Shown: positions 8,106-16,491 of the stretch, piece after piece
Layout: each line of letters starts with the position of its first letter
Numbering within the stretch: the stretch's first letter is position 1
Assembly: GCA_036725345.1 (NCBI GenBank)
Contig: DAIMEJ010000005.1
Span: 62,001 to 126,000, forward strand
Source of the DNA: JAPLJU01 sp036725345
GTDB lineage: Bacteria > Desulfobacterota > Syntrophia > Syntrophales > UBA2192
Direction of reading: 5' to 3'
DNA: 64,000 nt
Notes under the pieces: model-generated
Seen by the model: the letters and a program-made list of their open reading frames with translations, nothing else
Told to the model about the DNA's origin: nothing
The model's database searches: none
Translations under genes and position numbers: made by a program

Positions 8106-9110
8106 ATGGCACGATGGGCCTTCGATAAAAACGTCTTCGCCTTCCGCGCACCGAAAAGCAGGGGAACCCGAGCGCTTTTTTGGGCAGGTTTGTCCGTAAG
8201 CCTCTTGATCTGGACGGCGGCCGTCCTCCTCCCGGCGGCATCCGCCGTCAGCCGGGGAGAGAACGCCGGCACGGACCGGCTGGGGGAAATGGTCCACGAC
8301 GGCCGGAGCCGCTCCTACCTCGTTCACCTCCCGAAGTCCTACAACGCGAAGAAAAAATACCCGCTGGTCCTCATCCTTCACGGAGGCGGCGGCAACGCCC
8401 GCCTCACGGCCCAAATGACCGGTTTCAGCGCAACGGCCGACCGGGAAGGGTTCATCGCTGTCTATCCCGACGGCACAGGGCTGATAGAGGGTCTTTTCCT
8501 CACCTGGAACGCCGGCAACTGCTGCGGTTTTGCCCTCGACGAGGAGACGGACGACACCGGATTCCTCAGGGCCCTTCTCCAGAGGCTCAAGAAAGAACAC
8601 GCCGTGGACCCGAACCGGGTTTTTGTCACGGGCTTCTCCAACGGCGGGATGATGAGCTACCGCCTCGCCTGTGAACTTTCCGGCGCGATCGCGGCCATCG
8701 CACCGGTCGCCGGCGCCATGAATGTGGAATGCAAACCGGAAAGACCCCTTTCCGTTGTCATTTTTCACGGCACGGAGGACGGCCATGTCCGCTATGACGG
8801 GGGGGAACCCCTGGCCCTGGCCGACTGGCATGACCGCACCGACCGGCCGGTAAAGGAAACGGTTGCCTTCTGGGTAAAGTTCAACGGATGCCGCCCACAG
8901 GCGCAGACGTCGGTGAAGGGCCATGTCCAAATGGAAAGATACAGCGGCTGCCGGGAAGGTACCGAGGTTGTCCTCTACACCATCAGGGGTGAAGGACACT
9001 CCTGGCCCGGCGGCAGGAGATGGGCTCCCTGGGCGGCCGTCCCGACCCGGGAAATATCGGCAACCGATCTCATCTGGGAATTTTTCACCGGTCACCCCAG
9101 AAAGGACTGA
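8106..9110 (+). CDS. PHB-depolymerase/feruloyl-esterase (LpqC/CE1) family hydrolase
   Basis: This 334-residue alpha/beta hydrolase has an N-terminal membrane or signal segment (about 24-47), so it acts in the envelope or outside the cell. The oxyanion-loop motif LILHGGGGN lies near residue 93, the nucleophile is Ser178 in GFSNGG, and the catalytic His is probably in GEGHSWPGG near the C-terminus. Related enzymes cleave polyhydroxybutyrate, feruloyl or acetyl esters; the substrate here cannot be assigned. A sigma-70-like promoter lies about 60 bp upstream. Confidence 0.85.
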   Translation: MARWAFDKNVFAFRAPKSRGTRALFWAGLSVSLLIWTAAVLLPAASAVSRGENAGTDRLGEMVHDGRSRSYLVHLPKSYNAKKKYPLVLILHGGGGNARLTAQMTGFSATADREGFIAVYPDGTGLIEGLFLTWNAGNCCGFALDEETDDTGFLRALLQRLKKEHAVDPNRVFVTGFSNGGMMSYRLACELSGAIAAIAPVAGAMNVECKPERPLSVVIFHGTEDGHVRYDGGEPLALADWHDRTDRPVKETVAFWVKFNGCRPQAQTSVKGHVQMERYSGCREGTEVVLYTIRGEGHSWPGGRRWAPWAAVPTREISATDLIWEFFTGHPRKD

Positions 9111-9171
9111 GCGGTCGCCGGAGGCCTTCCAGGCTTCGGCCCGTTGATGGGGGAAAACCCGACGGAAGGAG

Positions 9172-9200
9172 TTGACACGTCCCGGCCGTTTTCCTATACT
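9172..9200 (+). promoter_or_regulatory. Strong sigma-70-like promoter of nrdG
   Basis: TTGACA (9172-9177) and TATACT (9195-9200) are separated by exactly 17 bp. Transcription would start near 9207 and leave a leader of about 45 nt before the nrdG ATG. No NrdR-like box was seen here, unlike at nrdD, so the two reductase genes may be regulated differently. Confidence 0.7.
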
Positions 9201-9251
9201 GCCCGCAAATGAAACAACAGGGGCTTCCGGACTTCTCGTGCCCCCCTCACC

Positions 9252-9941
9252 ATGAATATCGGCGGCTTGCACAAAGTTTCCCTCATCGATTACCCGGGCA
9301 AGATCTGCGCGGTCATCTTCACGCAGGGGTGCAATTTCCGGTGCGCCTACTGCCACAACCCCGAGCTCGTGGACCCGAAATTGTTCGAGCCCCCGATGCC
9401 GCACGAGGAGATCTTCGGTTTTCTCGACAAGCGCCGCGGAAAGCTGGATGCCGTCGTCGTCACGGGCGGGGAACCCACGCTCCAGCCGAACCTGATCCCT
9501 TTTCTGAAGCGCGTGAAGGAGATGGGCTACCTCATCAAAATCGACACGAACGGCGCCCTGCCCGAGATCCTGGAGAATCTCATCGTCCACAGGCATGTGG
9601 ACTATATCGCCATGGACATCAAGGCCCCGCCGGAAAAATACTCCCGCGTGACCCGGGCGGAGGTCGATGTCGAACGGATCAGGCGAAGCATCGACCTCAT
9701 CACGACCTCGGGCATTCCCTGCGAATTCCGGACCACGCTCGTCCAGTCGCTCCTCGACCAGGAGGACATTCGTAAAGTCGGCGACATGATTAAAGGCGCC
9801 AGGCGGTTCGTCCTCCAGAGGTTTGTCCCGTCGAAGACGCTCTCCTCGGATTTCCTTCAGGCGTCCACGTACGCAGACCGCGAACTGGAAGTCTTCAAGA
9901 AAGACCTTGAATCGCATATCGAGGATGTCGTTATCCGGTAG
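9252..9941 (+). CDS. nrdG: Anaerobic ribonucleotide reductase activating protein (radical SAM)
   Basis: This radical-SAM enzyme installs the glycyl radical on NrdD. The 229-residue protein has the family start (GLHKVSLIDYPGKICAVIF) and the cluster motif Cys27-x3-Cys31-x2-Cys34. The SAM-binding TGGEPTLQPN segment follows near residue 76. It is of the longer NrdG type common in anaerobes. No convincing ribosome-binding sequence precedes the ATG, so translation initiation may be weak or leader-dependent. It has its own promoter and a strong terminator, separate from nrdD. Confidence 0.93.
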   Translation: MNIGGLHKVSLIDYPGKICAVIFTQGCNFRCAYCHNPELVDPKLFEPPMPHEEIFGFLDKRRGKLDAVVVTGGEPTLQPNLIPFLKRVKEMGYLIKIDTNGALPEILENLIVHRHVDYIAMDIKAPPEKYSRVTRAEVDVERIRRSIDLITTSGIPCEFRTTLVQSLLDQEDIRKVGDMIKGARRFVLQRFVPSKTLSSDFLQASTYADRELEVFKKDLESHIEDVVIR

Positions 9942-9970
9942 AATCTGCGACCGGTCAAATCGCAGGCATG

Positions 9971-10007
9971 AAAAAAGCGGCGCTGCTTTGACAGCGCCGC
10001 TTTTTTT
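9971..10007. terminator. Bidirectional intrinsic terminator
   Basis: AAAAAAGCGGCGCTG (9971-9985) pairs perfectly with CAGCGCCGCTTTTTT (9992-10006) over a 6-nt loop. A T-run on each strand makes it a terminator for nrdG (plus) and for the convergent 957-residue fusion gene (minus). Confidence 0.93.
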
Positions 10008-10065
10008 CACACCCGAAAACGTGCCGGGAGGTCTTCTGAATGCCCGGCCTTTCGGCCGCTTGCCT

Positions 10066-12939
10066 TTAAATCATGATCGCCGAGGTGGCCTCCTCCAGCG
10101 TCGTGATGCCGGTCTGCACCTTCTGGATGGCATCCTCTTTCAGGGTCTTGAGTTTTTCCGACTTGACGGCGGCCTGCAGGATTTCCTGCTCAGACCAGCC
10201 CTTGATGATCATTTCCCGGATCATCTCGTCGATGACCAGAACCTCGAAGATACCGATTCTCCCCTTGTACCCCGTGTGGTTGCAGGCCTCACAGCCCTTG
10301 CCGTAAGAGAACGTCAGGCCTTCCCTGTCCGTGAGACCCCAGAGATCCAGGACCTGCGCGGCCGGCCTGTATGACTCACGGCACTGAGGGCAGATCGTCC
10401 TGACCAGCCGCTGGGACACGGAAGCGAGAAGAACAGAGGCGACCAGAAATCGCTCAACGCCGAGGTTCAGAAGGCGCGTGATGGCGCCCGCGGCGTTGTG
10501 ATCCTGAAGGGCACTGAAAACGCGGCAACTGAGGGACGCCTGCATGGCCATGGCGGCTGTTTCGGCCTCCCGCAACTCGCCGACCATGATGACATCGGGC
10601 GCGTGTCGCATGACGGATCTCATCCCGTCGGAGAAGCTCATGCCCGCCCGGCGGTTCAGCTGAATCTGCGAAATGCCCTCGAAATAATACTCCACGGGGT
10701 CTTCGACGGTCATGATGTGGGTGTCGGGCCTTCGGATTTCCTTGAGCATGGCGTAGAGGGTCGTGGTCTTCCCGCTGACGGCCGGCCCGCAACAGAGGAT
10801 CAACCCGTTCGGCCTGTGGAGGACCGACTCGAGCTTGTCCCGCTCGGCCCGTGACATCCCCAGGCGGGAAAGATCGTACATGTCATCGCTGACATCCTGG
10901 AGGTTCAGGATGATGTTTTCCCCGTGGACAGCCGGGATGGAGGAAACCCGGATGCCGTATTCACGATCCTCCATCTTCACCGTAAATCGGCCATCCTCGG
11001 CAACGTTCGCCGCAGCCATTTCCATCTCGGCAAGCTTCCTGATGCGGGAGACGATGGGCAGGAAAGTCGATTTGGGCAGGTCGGTGACCTCGCTCAATTT
11101 CCCGCCGATGCGGAGCCGCACCTGGAGGTTGCTGGCCTGCGGGTTGAAGAGGACCTCACTGGCCCCTTCCTGAATCGCGCGGGCGATGATGGAGCTCACC
11201 AGTCGGACCACCATCTTGTCTTCCGCCCATTCCTGACGCGCGGCTATTTTTCGATCCCCCCTCTCGGAAAGGGTGATCTCCTTCTCGGCGGCCCCTTCCG
11301 AAACATTCACGGCAGCAAAGGCCTGTCGGGTCTCGGGTGAAATAACGGGGGAGTTGTACAGGCTGTTGAGCAGCAGGTCCATTTCATTTTCCGTGCAGAC
11401 GACCCACTGCGTCTCTCCCTCAATGGCCAGCTTCAGGGTCTCCAGGGCGGCCGTGTCCGTGGGATCCGTCACGGCAATTTTAAGGACCCTGCCCTCCATG
11501 CCCAGGGGGGCCGCCCTATACTTCCTGGCCATCTTCACGGGGACGAGGTGGGCAAAACCGATATCGAGCGGATGACGATCGGGCGAGTATTTGTCCAAGT
11601 TGAATTTCAAGCTGAAGAGGTCCACTATACCGTCCTCCGACACCCACCCTCTTTGAATCAGCATATCTTTCAGTTCCTGGCCGGTTTTCGACCGTTCCGC
11701 AAGGGCTGTCTGAAGCTGGGCCTCGTTGAGGAGATTCGCGGTGACCAGGAGGCGTCCGAGATCCATTTCAGCGGCAGGCACCCTCCCCTCCGCATCCGGC
11801 GTCTTATCGAGAACCGCCGGCTCCCCGATGGCCTTCACAAAGTGCGGGAAGTCTTCCAGCTGCAGCGTTTCTCCTTTCGCCACGGCTGCCGCCCTCGAGA
11901 GAAGGTTTTCCATCTCCGTGACATTGCCGGGCCATGCGTACTTGAGAAAAGCGTCCATGACGTCCGTGGAGACGGCGACGACATCTTTCTGGAGGTCGTG
12001 GGCTATCTTCTTGAGCAGGTAGTCCACCAGAAGAGGGATATCCTCTTTCCTCTCCCGGAGGGGCGGGATATCGATGCTCACGACGTTCAAGAAATAATAG
12101 AGATCATCCCGGAATTTCCCCTCCTTGACGAGGGCAGGGAGATTCCCGTTCGATGCGGCAATAACTCGCGGCCGCAGCTTGATTTTTTCCCTGCCCCCGG
12201 TCCGCTCGAATTCCCGCTCCTGCAGCACCCGCAGAAGCCTGGACTGCATGTTCAGGGATATCCCGCCGATGTCGTCCAGAAAGAGCGTTCCGTCATCGGC
12301 GGCCTCGAACTGACCGTATTTCCGGCTCTTCGCGCCGGTGAAGGTGCCTTTTTCGTAGCCGAAAAGATCCAGCTCAAGAGACATCTCCGATTGGGATGAG
12401 CAATTGATGGCAATGAAGGGCCGGTTTCCCGCCGTGCTCTTGTGGATCACGCGCGCAACCAGCTCTTTGCCCGTTCCCTCCTCGCCCTGGATTAACACAG
12501 CCGCGTCGGCGGGCCTGACCTTCGCGATTTGATCGCATATCAACCGCACGGCCTTGCTCTGACCGATGACGTCGGGATAGATTTCCCGCGGTTCCACCTT
12601 GCTCAGGAGGTCTGTGACCTTTTCGAAGACCACTTTGTATTCCTTGATGTCGTCCCCCTGAGGGGTCAGGGTGTTTCTCGCCGGCGTCTTGGCGAAAACG
12701 GGCAATTCAATGACCCTTTTGATGAACCCCCGGATGGGCCTCATGACGAGCCAGGTGATGACGAGAGCGATGGCGAAAGCGAAAAGTGCGATGGCGATCC
12801 CCCACACTCTCACATATTCATCGGGATTGGTGAGGAGTCGGAAGATCTGATAGGTCATGATGACCGCAATGAGCGAGATCCCGGTGAAGATGAGCGGGAT
12901 GAGGACATAGAGGCTGATTTTATACTTCGACTTTTTCAT
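10066..12939 (-). CDS. Membrane-anchored fusion of degenerate sigma-54-activator AAA+ domain, MshEN-like domain and PilB/GspE ATPase
   Basis: The 957-residue protein has two transmembrane helices (about 9-30 and 44-66) and a linker. Next comes a bacterial-enhancer-binding-protein AAA+ domain (about 123-355): Walker A GEEGTGKE (152-159), GTFTGA at 198-203 in place of GAFTGA, and Walker B LFLDDIG with Asp223 where the family has Glu. Phe283 replaces the second arginine finger (YYRL) and Thr341 replaces the sensor-II Arg of WPGNVREL. No Fis-type HTH follows. Residues about 390-530 resemble MshEN but lack the RLG core in both repeats. Residues about 575-957 are PilB/GspE-like: Walker A GPAVSGKTTT (718-727), VEDPVEY, MVGELREAETA, and tetracysteine Cys850/853/883/886. 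The histidine box has lost its histidines (SCRVFSALQDHN). No pilus genes are nearby. Function unknown. Confidence 0.9.
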   Translation of the reverse strand: MKKSKYKISLYVLIPLIFTGISLIAVIMTYQIFRLLTNPDEYVRVWGIAIALFAFAIALVITWLVMRPIRGFIKRVIELPVFAKTPARNTLTPQGDDIKEYKVVFEKVTDLLSKVEPREIYPDVIGQSKAVRLICDQIAKVRPADAAVLIQGEEGTGKELVARVIHKSTAGNRPFIAINCSSQSEMSLELDLFGYEKGTFTGAKSRKYGQFEAADDGTLFLDDIGGISLNMQSRLLRVLQEREFERTGGREKIKLRPRVIAASNGNLPALVKEGKFRDDLYYFLNVVSIDIPPLRERKEDIPLLVDYLLKKIAHDLQKDVVAVSTDVMDAFLKYAWPGNVTEMENLLSRAAAVAKGETLQLEDFPHFVKAIGEPAVLDKTPDAEGRVPAAEMDLGRLLVTANLLNEAQLQTALAERSKTGQELKDMLIQRGWVSEDGIVDLFSLKFNLDKYSPDRHPLDIGFAHLVPVKMARKYRAAPLGMEGRVLKIAVTDPTDTAALETLKLAIEGETQWVVCTENEMDLLLNSLYNSPVISPETRQAFAAVNVSEGAAEKEITLSERGDRKIAARQEWAEDKMVVRLVSSIIARAIQEGASEVLFNPQASNLQVRLRIGGKLSEVTDLPKSTFLPIVSRIRKLAEMEMAAANVAEDGRFTVKMEDREYGIRVSSIPAVHGENIILNLQDVSDDMYDLSRLGMSRAERDKLESVLHRPNGLILCCGPAVSGKTTTLYAMLKEIRRPDTHIMTVEDPVEYYFEGISQIQLNRRAGMSFSDGMRSVMRHAPDVIMVGELREAETAAMAMQASLSCRVFSALQDHNAAGAITRLLNLGVERFLVASVLLASVSQRLVRTICPQCRESYRPAAQVLDLWGLTDREGLTFSYGKGCEACNHTGYKGRIGIFEVLVIDEMIREMIIKGWSEQEILQAAVKSEKLKTLKEDAIQKVQTGITTLEEATSAIMI

Positions 12940-13462
12940 AAGGCTGCCTTTGGACCTCCCGGAAAAATGCGGCGCGGGTCCGCCATGGACGGTACCGCCT
13001 GATTGGAGCAGGAAGACGTCTCCACTATCCTCCGAGGATCAATCAGAGACGCTTCTCGTATCTTTCACCTGCATTTGAAACTTATTTAACAATTTCTGCA
13101 ACAATTGCAATAGGTTGAAAGTATGAATTTTATTCGTATTTTAATGTAATCACATTTAATAATAAAGTGTGAACTTATACCACATTCATCCGCTCTGATC
13201 CAGCCTGTCGTGCTCGAGCGAAGACCCTTGTCAGAGGCCAATCTCCGCGCCTAACGGTCCGGTCAGGGCCACGGGCCGACCATCTACGAAAAAAGTATTA
13301 CCCGATCGGCCGCCCCCGGCCCCTTTCCGCGCATCGCCCCGGATCAGGGGACGTAATGGGTTGACAATTCGACAGCGTTTTTCTACCCTGCCCAAGGATC
13401 CGGCCTGAAACGCCCGTGCCGGGTTACCCGCTCTTGTCGAGGAAAAAGGATCCTGCACGATC
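12940..13462. other. Intergenic region with divergent promoters
   Basis: This 523-bp gap separates the fusion gene (minus) and the MFS gene (plus). Its middle (about 13060-13200) is strongly AT-rich and probably holds the minus-strand promoter, although no unambiguous -35/-10 pair or GG-N10-GC sigma-54 site was found. On the plus strand TTGACA (13361-13366) and TACCCT (13384-13389), 17 bp apart, form a likely promoter for the MFS gene. No credible small gene was seen. Confidence 0.5.
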
Positions 13463-14767
13463 ATGACCGAACGAACCCAAAAAGCCGTTTTGGGCTGGGC
13501 CATGTACGACTGGGCCAATTCCGCTTTCGCCACCACCGTCATGGCCTCCTTCTTCCCCATCTTCTTCAAGCAGTACTGGAGCGCCGGCGCGGACCCCACT
13601 GTCAGCACGGCGAATCTGGGGCTCGCCAACTCCACAGCGAGCGCCTTCATCGCCGTCGCGGCGCCGGTGCTGGGCGCCATTGCCGACCGGGGGCAATCCA
13701 AGAAAAAGTTTCTTTTCTTTTTTGCCTGCATCGGAATCGTCATGACCTGCTGTTTCTACTTCATCCCGAGCGGACAATGGCAGGTCGCCGCCGTCGTTTA
13801 TGTGCTCGCCATGATCGGCTACTCGGGGAGTTTCATTTTCTACGACGCCCTCCTCACCACCGTCGCGGCGGAGAAGGATACCGACTTCGTCTCTTCGCTG
13901 GGCTTTGCACTCGGGTACCTGGGCGGGGGGATCCTTTTTGCGCTGAACGTCTGGATGACACTGAAGCCGGACACCTTCGGACTCCCCGACGCGGGAGAGG
14001 GCGTCAGAATCTCCTTTCTTACCGTGAGTGCCTGGTGGGCCCTTTTCTCCCTGCCCCTTTTCCTCTTCGTCAAAGAGACGGGCCGTCCGCAGGATCGGAC
14101 GACGGCGCAGGTCATTGTCGAGGGTCTGCGCCAGCTGGAGAGCACCTTCCGCGAGATTCGCCACCTGAAGATCATCTTCATCTTTCTTGCCGCCTACTGG
14201 TTTTACATCGACGGGGTGAATACCGTCATCGTGATGGCCCTGGATTACGGATTGTCCATCGGGCTTCGGCCGGATGACCTGATCGTGGCGCTTCTCATGG
14301 TCCAGTTTATCGGCTTCCCCTCGGCCATCGCCTTCGGGAAAATCGGGGAAAAGATCGGGTCGAAGACGGCTATCCTGATCGGCATCGCCGTCTATCTCTT
14401 CATCACGGCCTACGGCGTTTCCATCGGCACCAAGGAAGAATTTTTCGTCATGGCCTGTATCATCGGCCTCGTCCAGGGCGGTGTCCAGGCCCTGAGCCGC
14501 GCTCTATTCGCCCGGATCATCCCCGTCGACAAATCAGCCGAGTATTTCGGTTTCTACAACATGATGAGCCGGTTTGCCACCATCAAGGGACCGCTCCTCA
14601 TCGCGGGGACCATCTACCTGCTGAGGTCTATGGGCTATTCGGGTCTGCTGGTCTCCCGGATGAGCATCCTGTCCGTTGCCATCCTCTTTCTGATCGGGGG
14701 GGTTCTCATCTCCTTCGTCGATGAAAAGCGGGGAAAGGAAGAGTCAGCGTACCTGGCGCGAACATGA
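13463..14767 (+). CDS. UMF1-family (Atg22-like) MFS transporter
   Basis: The 434-residue membrane protein has about 12 hydrophobic segments. It begins with the UMF1/Atg22-like signature GWAMYDWANSAFATTVMASF, followed by a loop APVLGAIADRGQSKKK that matches the MFS cytoplasmic motif between helices 2 and 3. This group is thought to export small molecules such as amino acids; the substrate here is unknown. It is monocistronic, with a sigma-70-like promoter at 13361-13389. Confidence 0.9.
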   Translation: MTERTQKAVLGWAMYDWANSAFATTVMASFFPIFFKQYWSAGADPTVSTANLGLANSTASAFIAVAAPVLGAIADRGQSKKKFLFFFACIGIVMTCCFYFIPSGQWQVAAVVYVLAMIGYSGSFIFYDALLTTVAAEKDTDFVSSLGFALGYLGGGILFALNVWMTLKPDTFGLPDAGEGVRISFLTVSAWWALFSLPLFLFVKETGRPQDRTTAQVIVEGLRQLESTFREIRHLKIIFIFLAAYWFYIDGVNTVIVMALDYGLSIGLRPDDLIVALLMVQFIGFPSAIAFGKIGEKIGSKTAILIGIAVYLFITAYGVSIGTKEEFFVMACIIGLVQGGVQALSRALFARIIPVDKSAEYFGFYNMMSRFATIKGPLLIAGTIYLLRSMGYSGLLVSRMSILSVAILFLIGGVLISFVDEKRGKEESAYLART

Positions 14768-14840
14768 GAACGGCGTGCAGACCGAGGATGGCGTCGCGTA
14801 TGAACTATGAACAAGGGGTGGTTTCTATTTTATCTCACAA

Positions 14841-15266
14841 CTATTTCCTGATTCCCGATACCTGCACCAGGACCTGACGTTTTCTCGGCCGGTTGTCGAA
14901 ATCCAGGAGGATGATCTGCTGCCACGTGCCCAGCACCATGACGCCCCCGACAACGGGAATCGTGAGCGACGGCCCCAGGAGTGCCGCCCGTACGTGGGCG
15001 TATCCGTTCCCGTCTCCCCAGCGGGCATCATGACGATAGGACAGGCCCTCCGGGGCGACCCGGCTGACGGCCTCTTTCAGATCTTCGATGACCCCGCCTT
15101 CGTACTCGATGGTCGTCAGAGCCGCCGTGGACCCGGGCACAAAGACCAGGACCTGGCCCTCCGCGATACCGGACGTCTGCACCTTCTTCGACACGGGCTC
15201 CGTGATGTCGATCACATCCGTCCGGCCGGTCGTCGAAAATGTAAGACGCGCGCTGTGGTATTCCAT
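14841..15266 (-). CDS. YjbQ family protein (UPF0047)
   Basis: The 141-residue product has the YjbQ/UPF0047 hallmarks: VFVPGSTAALTTIEYEGGV, the metal-site region RHDARWGDGNGYAHVRAALLG, and the GTWQQIILLDFDNRPRKR tail. Members have weak thiamine-phosphate synthase activity, but their physiological role is unclear. AAGGAG lies 12-17 nt upstream of the ATG. The gene is convergent with the MFS gene and divergent from kdsD. Confidence 0.9.
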   Translation of the reverse strand: MEYHSARLTFSTTGRTDVIDITEPVSKKVQTSGIAEGQVLVFVPGSTAALTTIEYEGGVIEDLKEAVSRVAPEGLSYRHDARWGDGNGYAHVRAALLGPSLTIPVVGGVMVLGTWQQIILLDFDNRPRKRQVLVQVSGIRK

Positions 15267-15420
15267 GTCGACTTCACGCTCCTTGACGCAAGGGTTGAAT
15301 ATGACATATTAACCACAGCGGATAGGGATGTGCAAGTTGGACTTGTTTTCAACCGGATTATTTGGTAGTCGAAAGAAAGCCCGCGGGACTCGAACACCGG
15401 CGGGGTGAAGGCATTCGCAG

Positions 15421-16419
15421 ATGAACAAGAAACAGGTGATGGAGCAGGCCAGGGAGGTTCTCAGGACGGAGGCCGAGAGCATCCTCAATCTCATCCCCGG
15501 CCTCAGTGATGACTTCGTCCGCGCCGTGGACAGGATCTTCAAGATCAAGGGACGCGTCATCGTCACGGGTATCGGGAAATCGGGGCTCATCGGAAAGAAG
15601 ATCGTGGCGACCCTCACCAGCACCGGCACTCCGGCCCTCTTCCTCCACCCTGTGGAGGGCCTTCACGGCGATCTCGGCATCGTCACGAGAGACGACGTCC
15701 TGCTCGCCATTTCCAACAGCGGCGAAACGGGCGAGATCAATTCTCTCGTCTCCCGTACAAAGGAAATCGGCACACCGCTCATCGTATTTACGGGGAACCG
15801 CCATTCAACCCTCGCCCGCTGCGGGGATATCGTTATCGATGTCGGGGTCAAGAAAGAAGCATGCCCCTTTAACCTGACACCGACCTCCAGCACGACGGCG
15901 GCGCTCGCCATGGGGGATGCCCTGGCTATCGCCCTGATCGGAAAACGAAAATTCCGGGAAGAGGACTTCTTCCGCTTCCACCCCGGCGGTACGCTGGGGC
16001 AGAGGCTGCAGGCACGCGTGAGGGACATCATGATCAGCGGGGACGGGATCCCGAAAGTCCTCACCGGAACGTCTGCCCTGGAGGCCGTGGAAGAGCTCGA
16101 CCGCAAGAACGTCGGTTTCGTCATCGTCACGGACAGCAGCAACCGCCTGATGGGCATCCTCACGGACGGCGATATGCGCCGTTACGTGAAGCGGGGGGTC
16201 AACTTCAAGGAAAAGTTCGTCGATGATCTCATGACAAAGAAACCGAAGATCATCGGCGAGAACGAAACGCTCGCCCGGACGGTCGAACGCATGCAGAAGG
16301 ACGAGATCACAGCACTCCTTGTGGTGGATGAAAATCGCGTCCTGAGAGGATATATCCACCTCCACGACATTCTCGGCAGAGGTGGCACGATACCGATCAC
16401 AATTCCAAACTCCGCCTGA
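15421..16419 (+). CDS. kdsD: Arabinose-5-phosphate isomerase, KpsF/GutQ family
   Basis: This enzyme interconverts ribulose-5-phosphate and arabinose-5-phosphate, the first step of Kdo synthesis for lipopolysaccharide, so the organism is Gram-negative. The 332-residue protein has an N-terminal SIS domain (about 35-170; VTGIGKSGLIGKKIVATL and ISNSGETGEIN) and two C-terminal CBS domains (about 200-325; DIMISGDGIP, LMGILTDGDMRR, LMTKKPKIIG). Length and domain order match the family. It is not beside other Kdo genes. Confidence 0.93.
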   Translation: MNKKQVMEQAREVLRTEAESILNLIPGLSDDFVRAVDRIFKIKGRVIVTGIGKSGLIGKKIVATLTSTGTPALFLHPVEGLHGDLGIVTRDDVLLAISNSGETGEINSLVSRTKEIGTPLIVFTGNRHSTLARCGDIVIDVGVKKEACPFNLTPTSSTTAALAMGDALAIALIGKRKFREEDFFRFHPGGTLGQRLQARVRDIMISGDGIPKVLTGTSALEAVEELDRKNVGFVIVTDSSNRLMGILTDGDMRRYVKRGVNFKEKFVDDLMTKKPKIIGENETLARTVERMQKDEITALLVVDENRVLRGYIHLHDILGRGGTIPITIPNSA

Positions 16420-16491
16420 GAACGACGCGGGCAACTTCCACAGATGCCATTCTGGGTCCTGCCCGGGGAAGTCAAATCGGACGGTTTCCGA

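Noticed and set aside
8100..10010. A 636-codon minus-strand frame opposite the esterase and nrdG
   Set aside because: It lies antisense to two genes with intact catalytic motifs and runs through the nrdG terminator.
10066..12939. Assignment of the fusion as an ordinary NtrC-type regulator or as an ordinary PilB
   Set aside because: It has no HTH and lacks key AAA+ residues for the first role, and has a degenerate histidine box and no pilus neighbours for the second.
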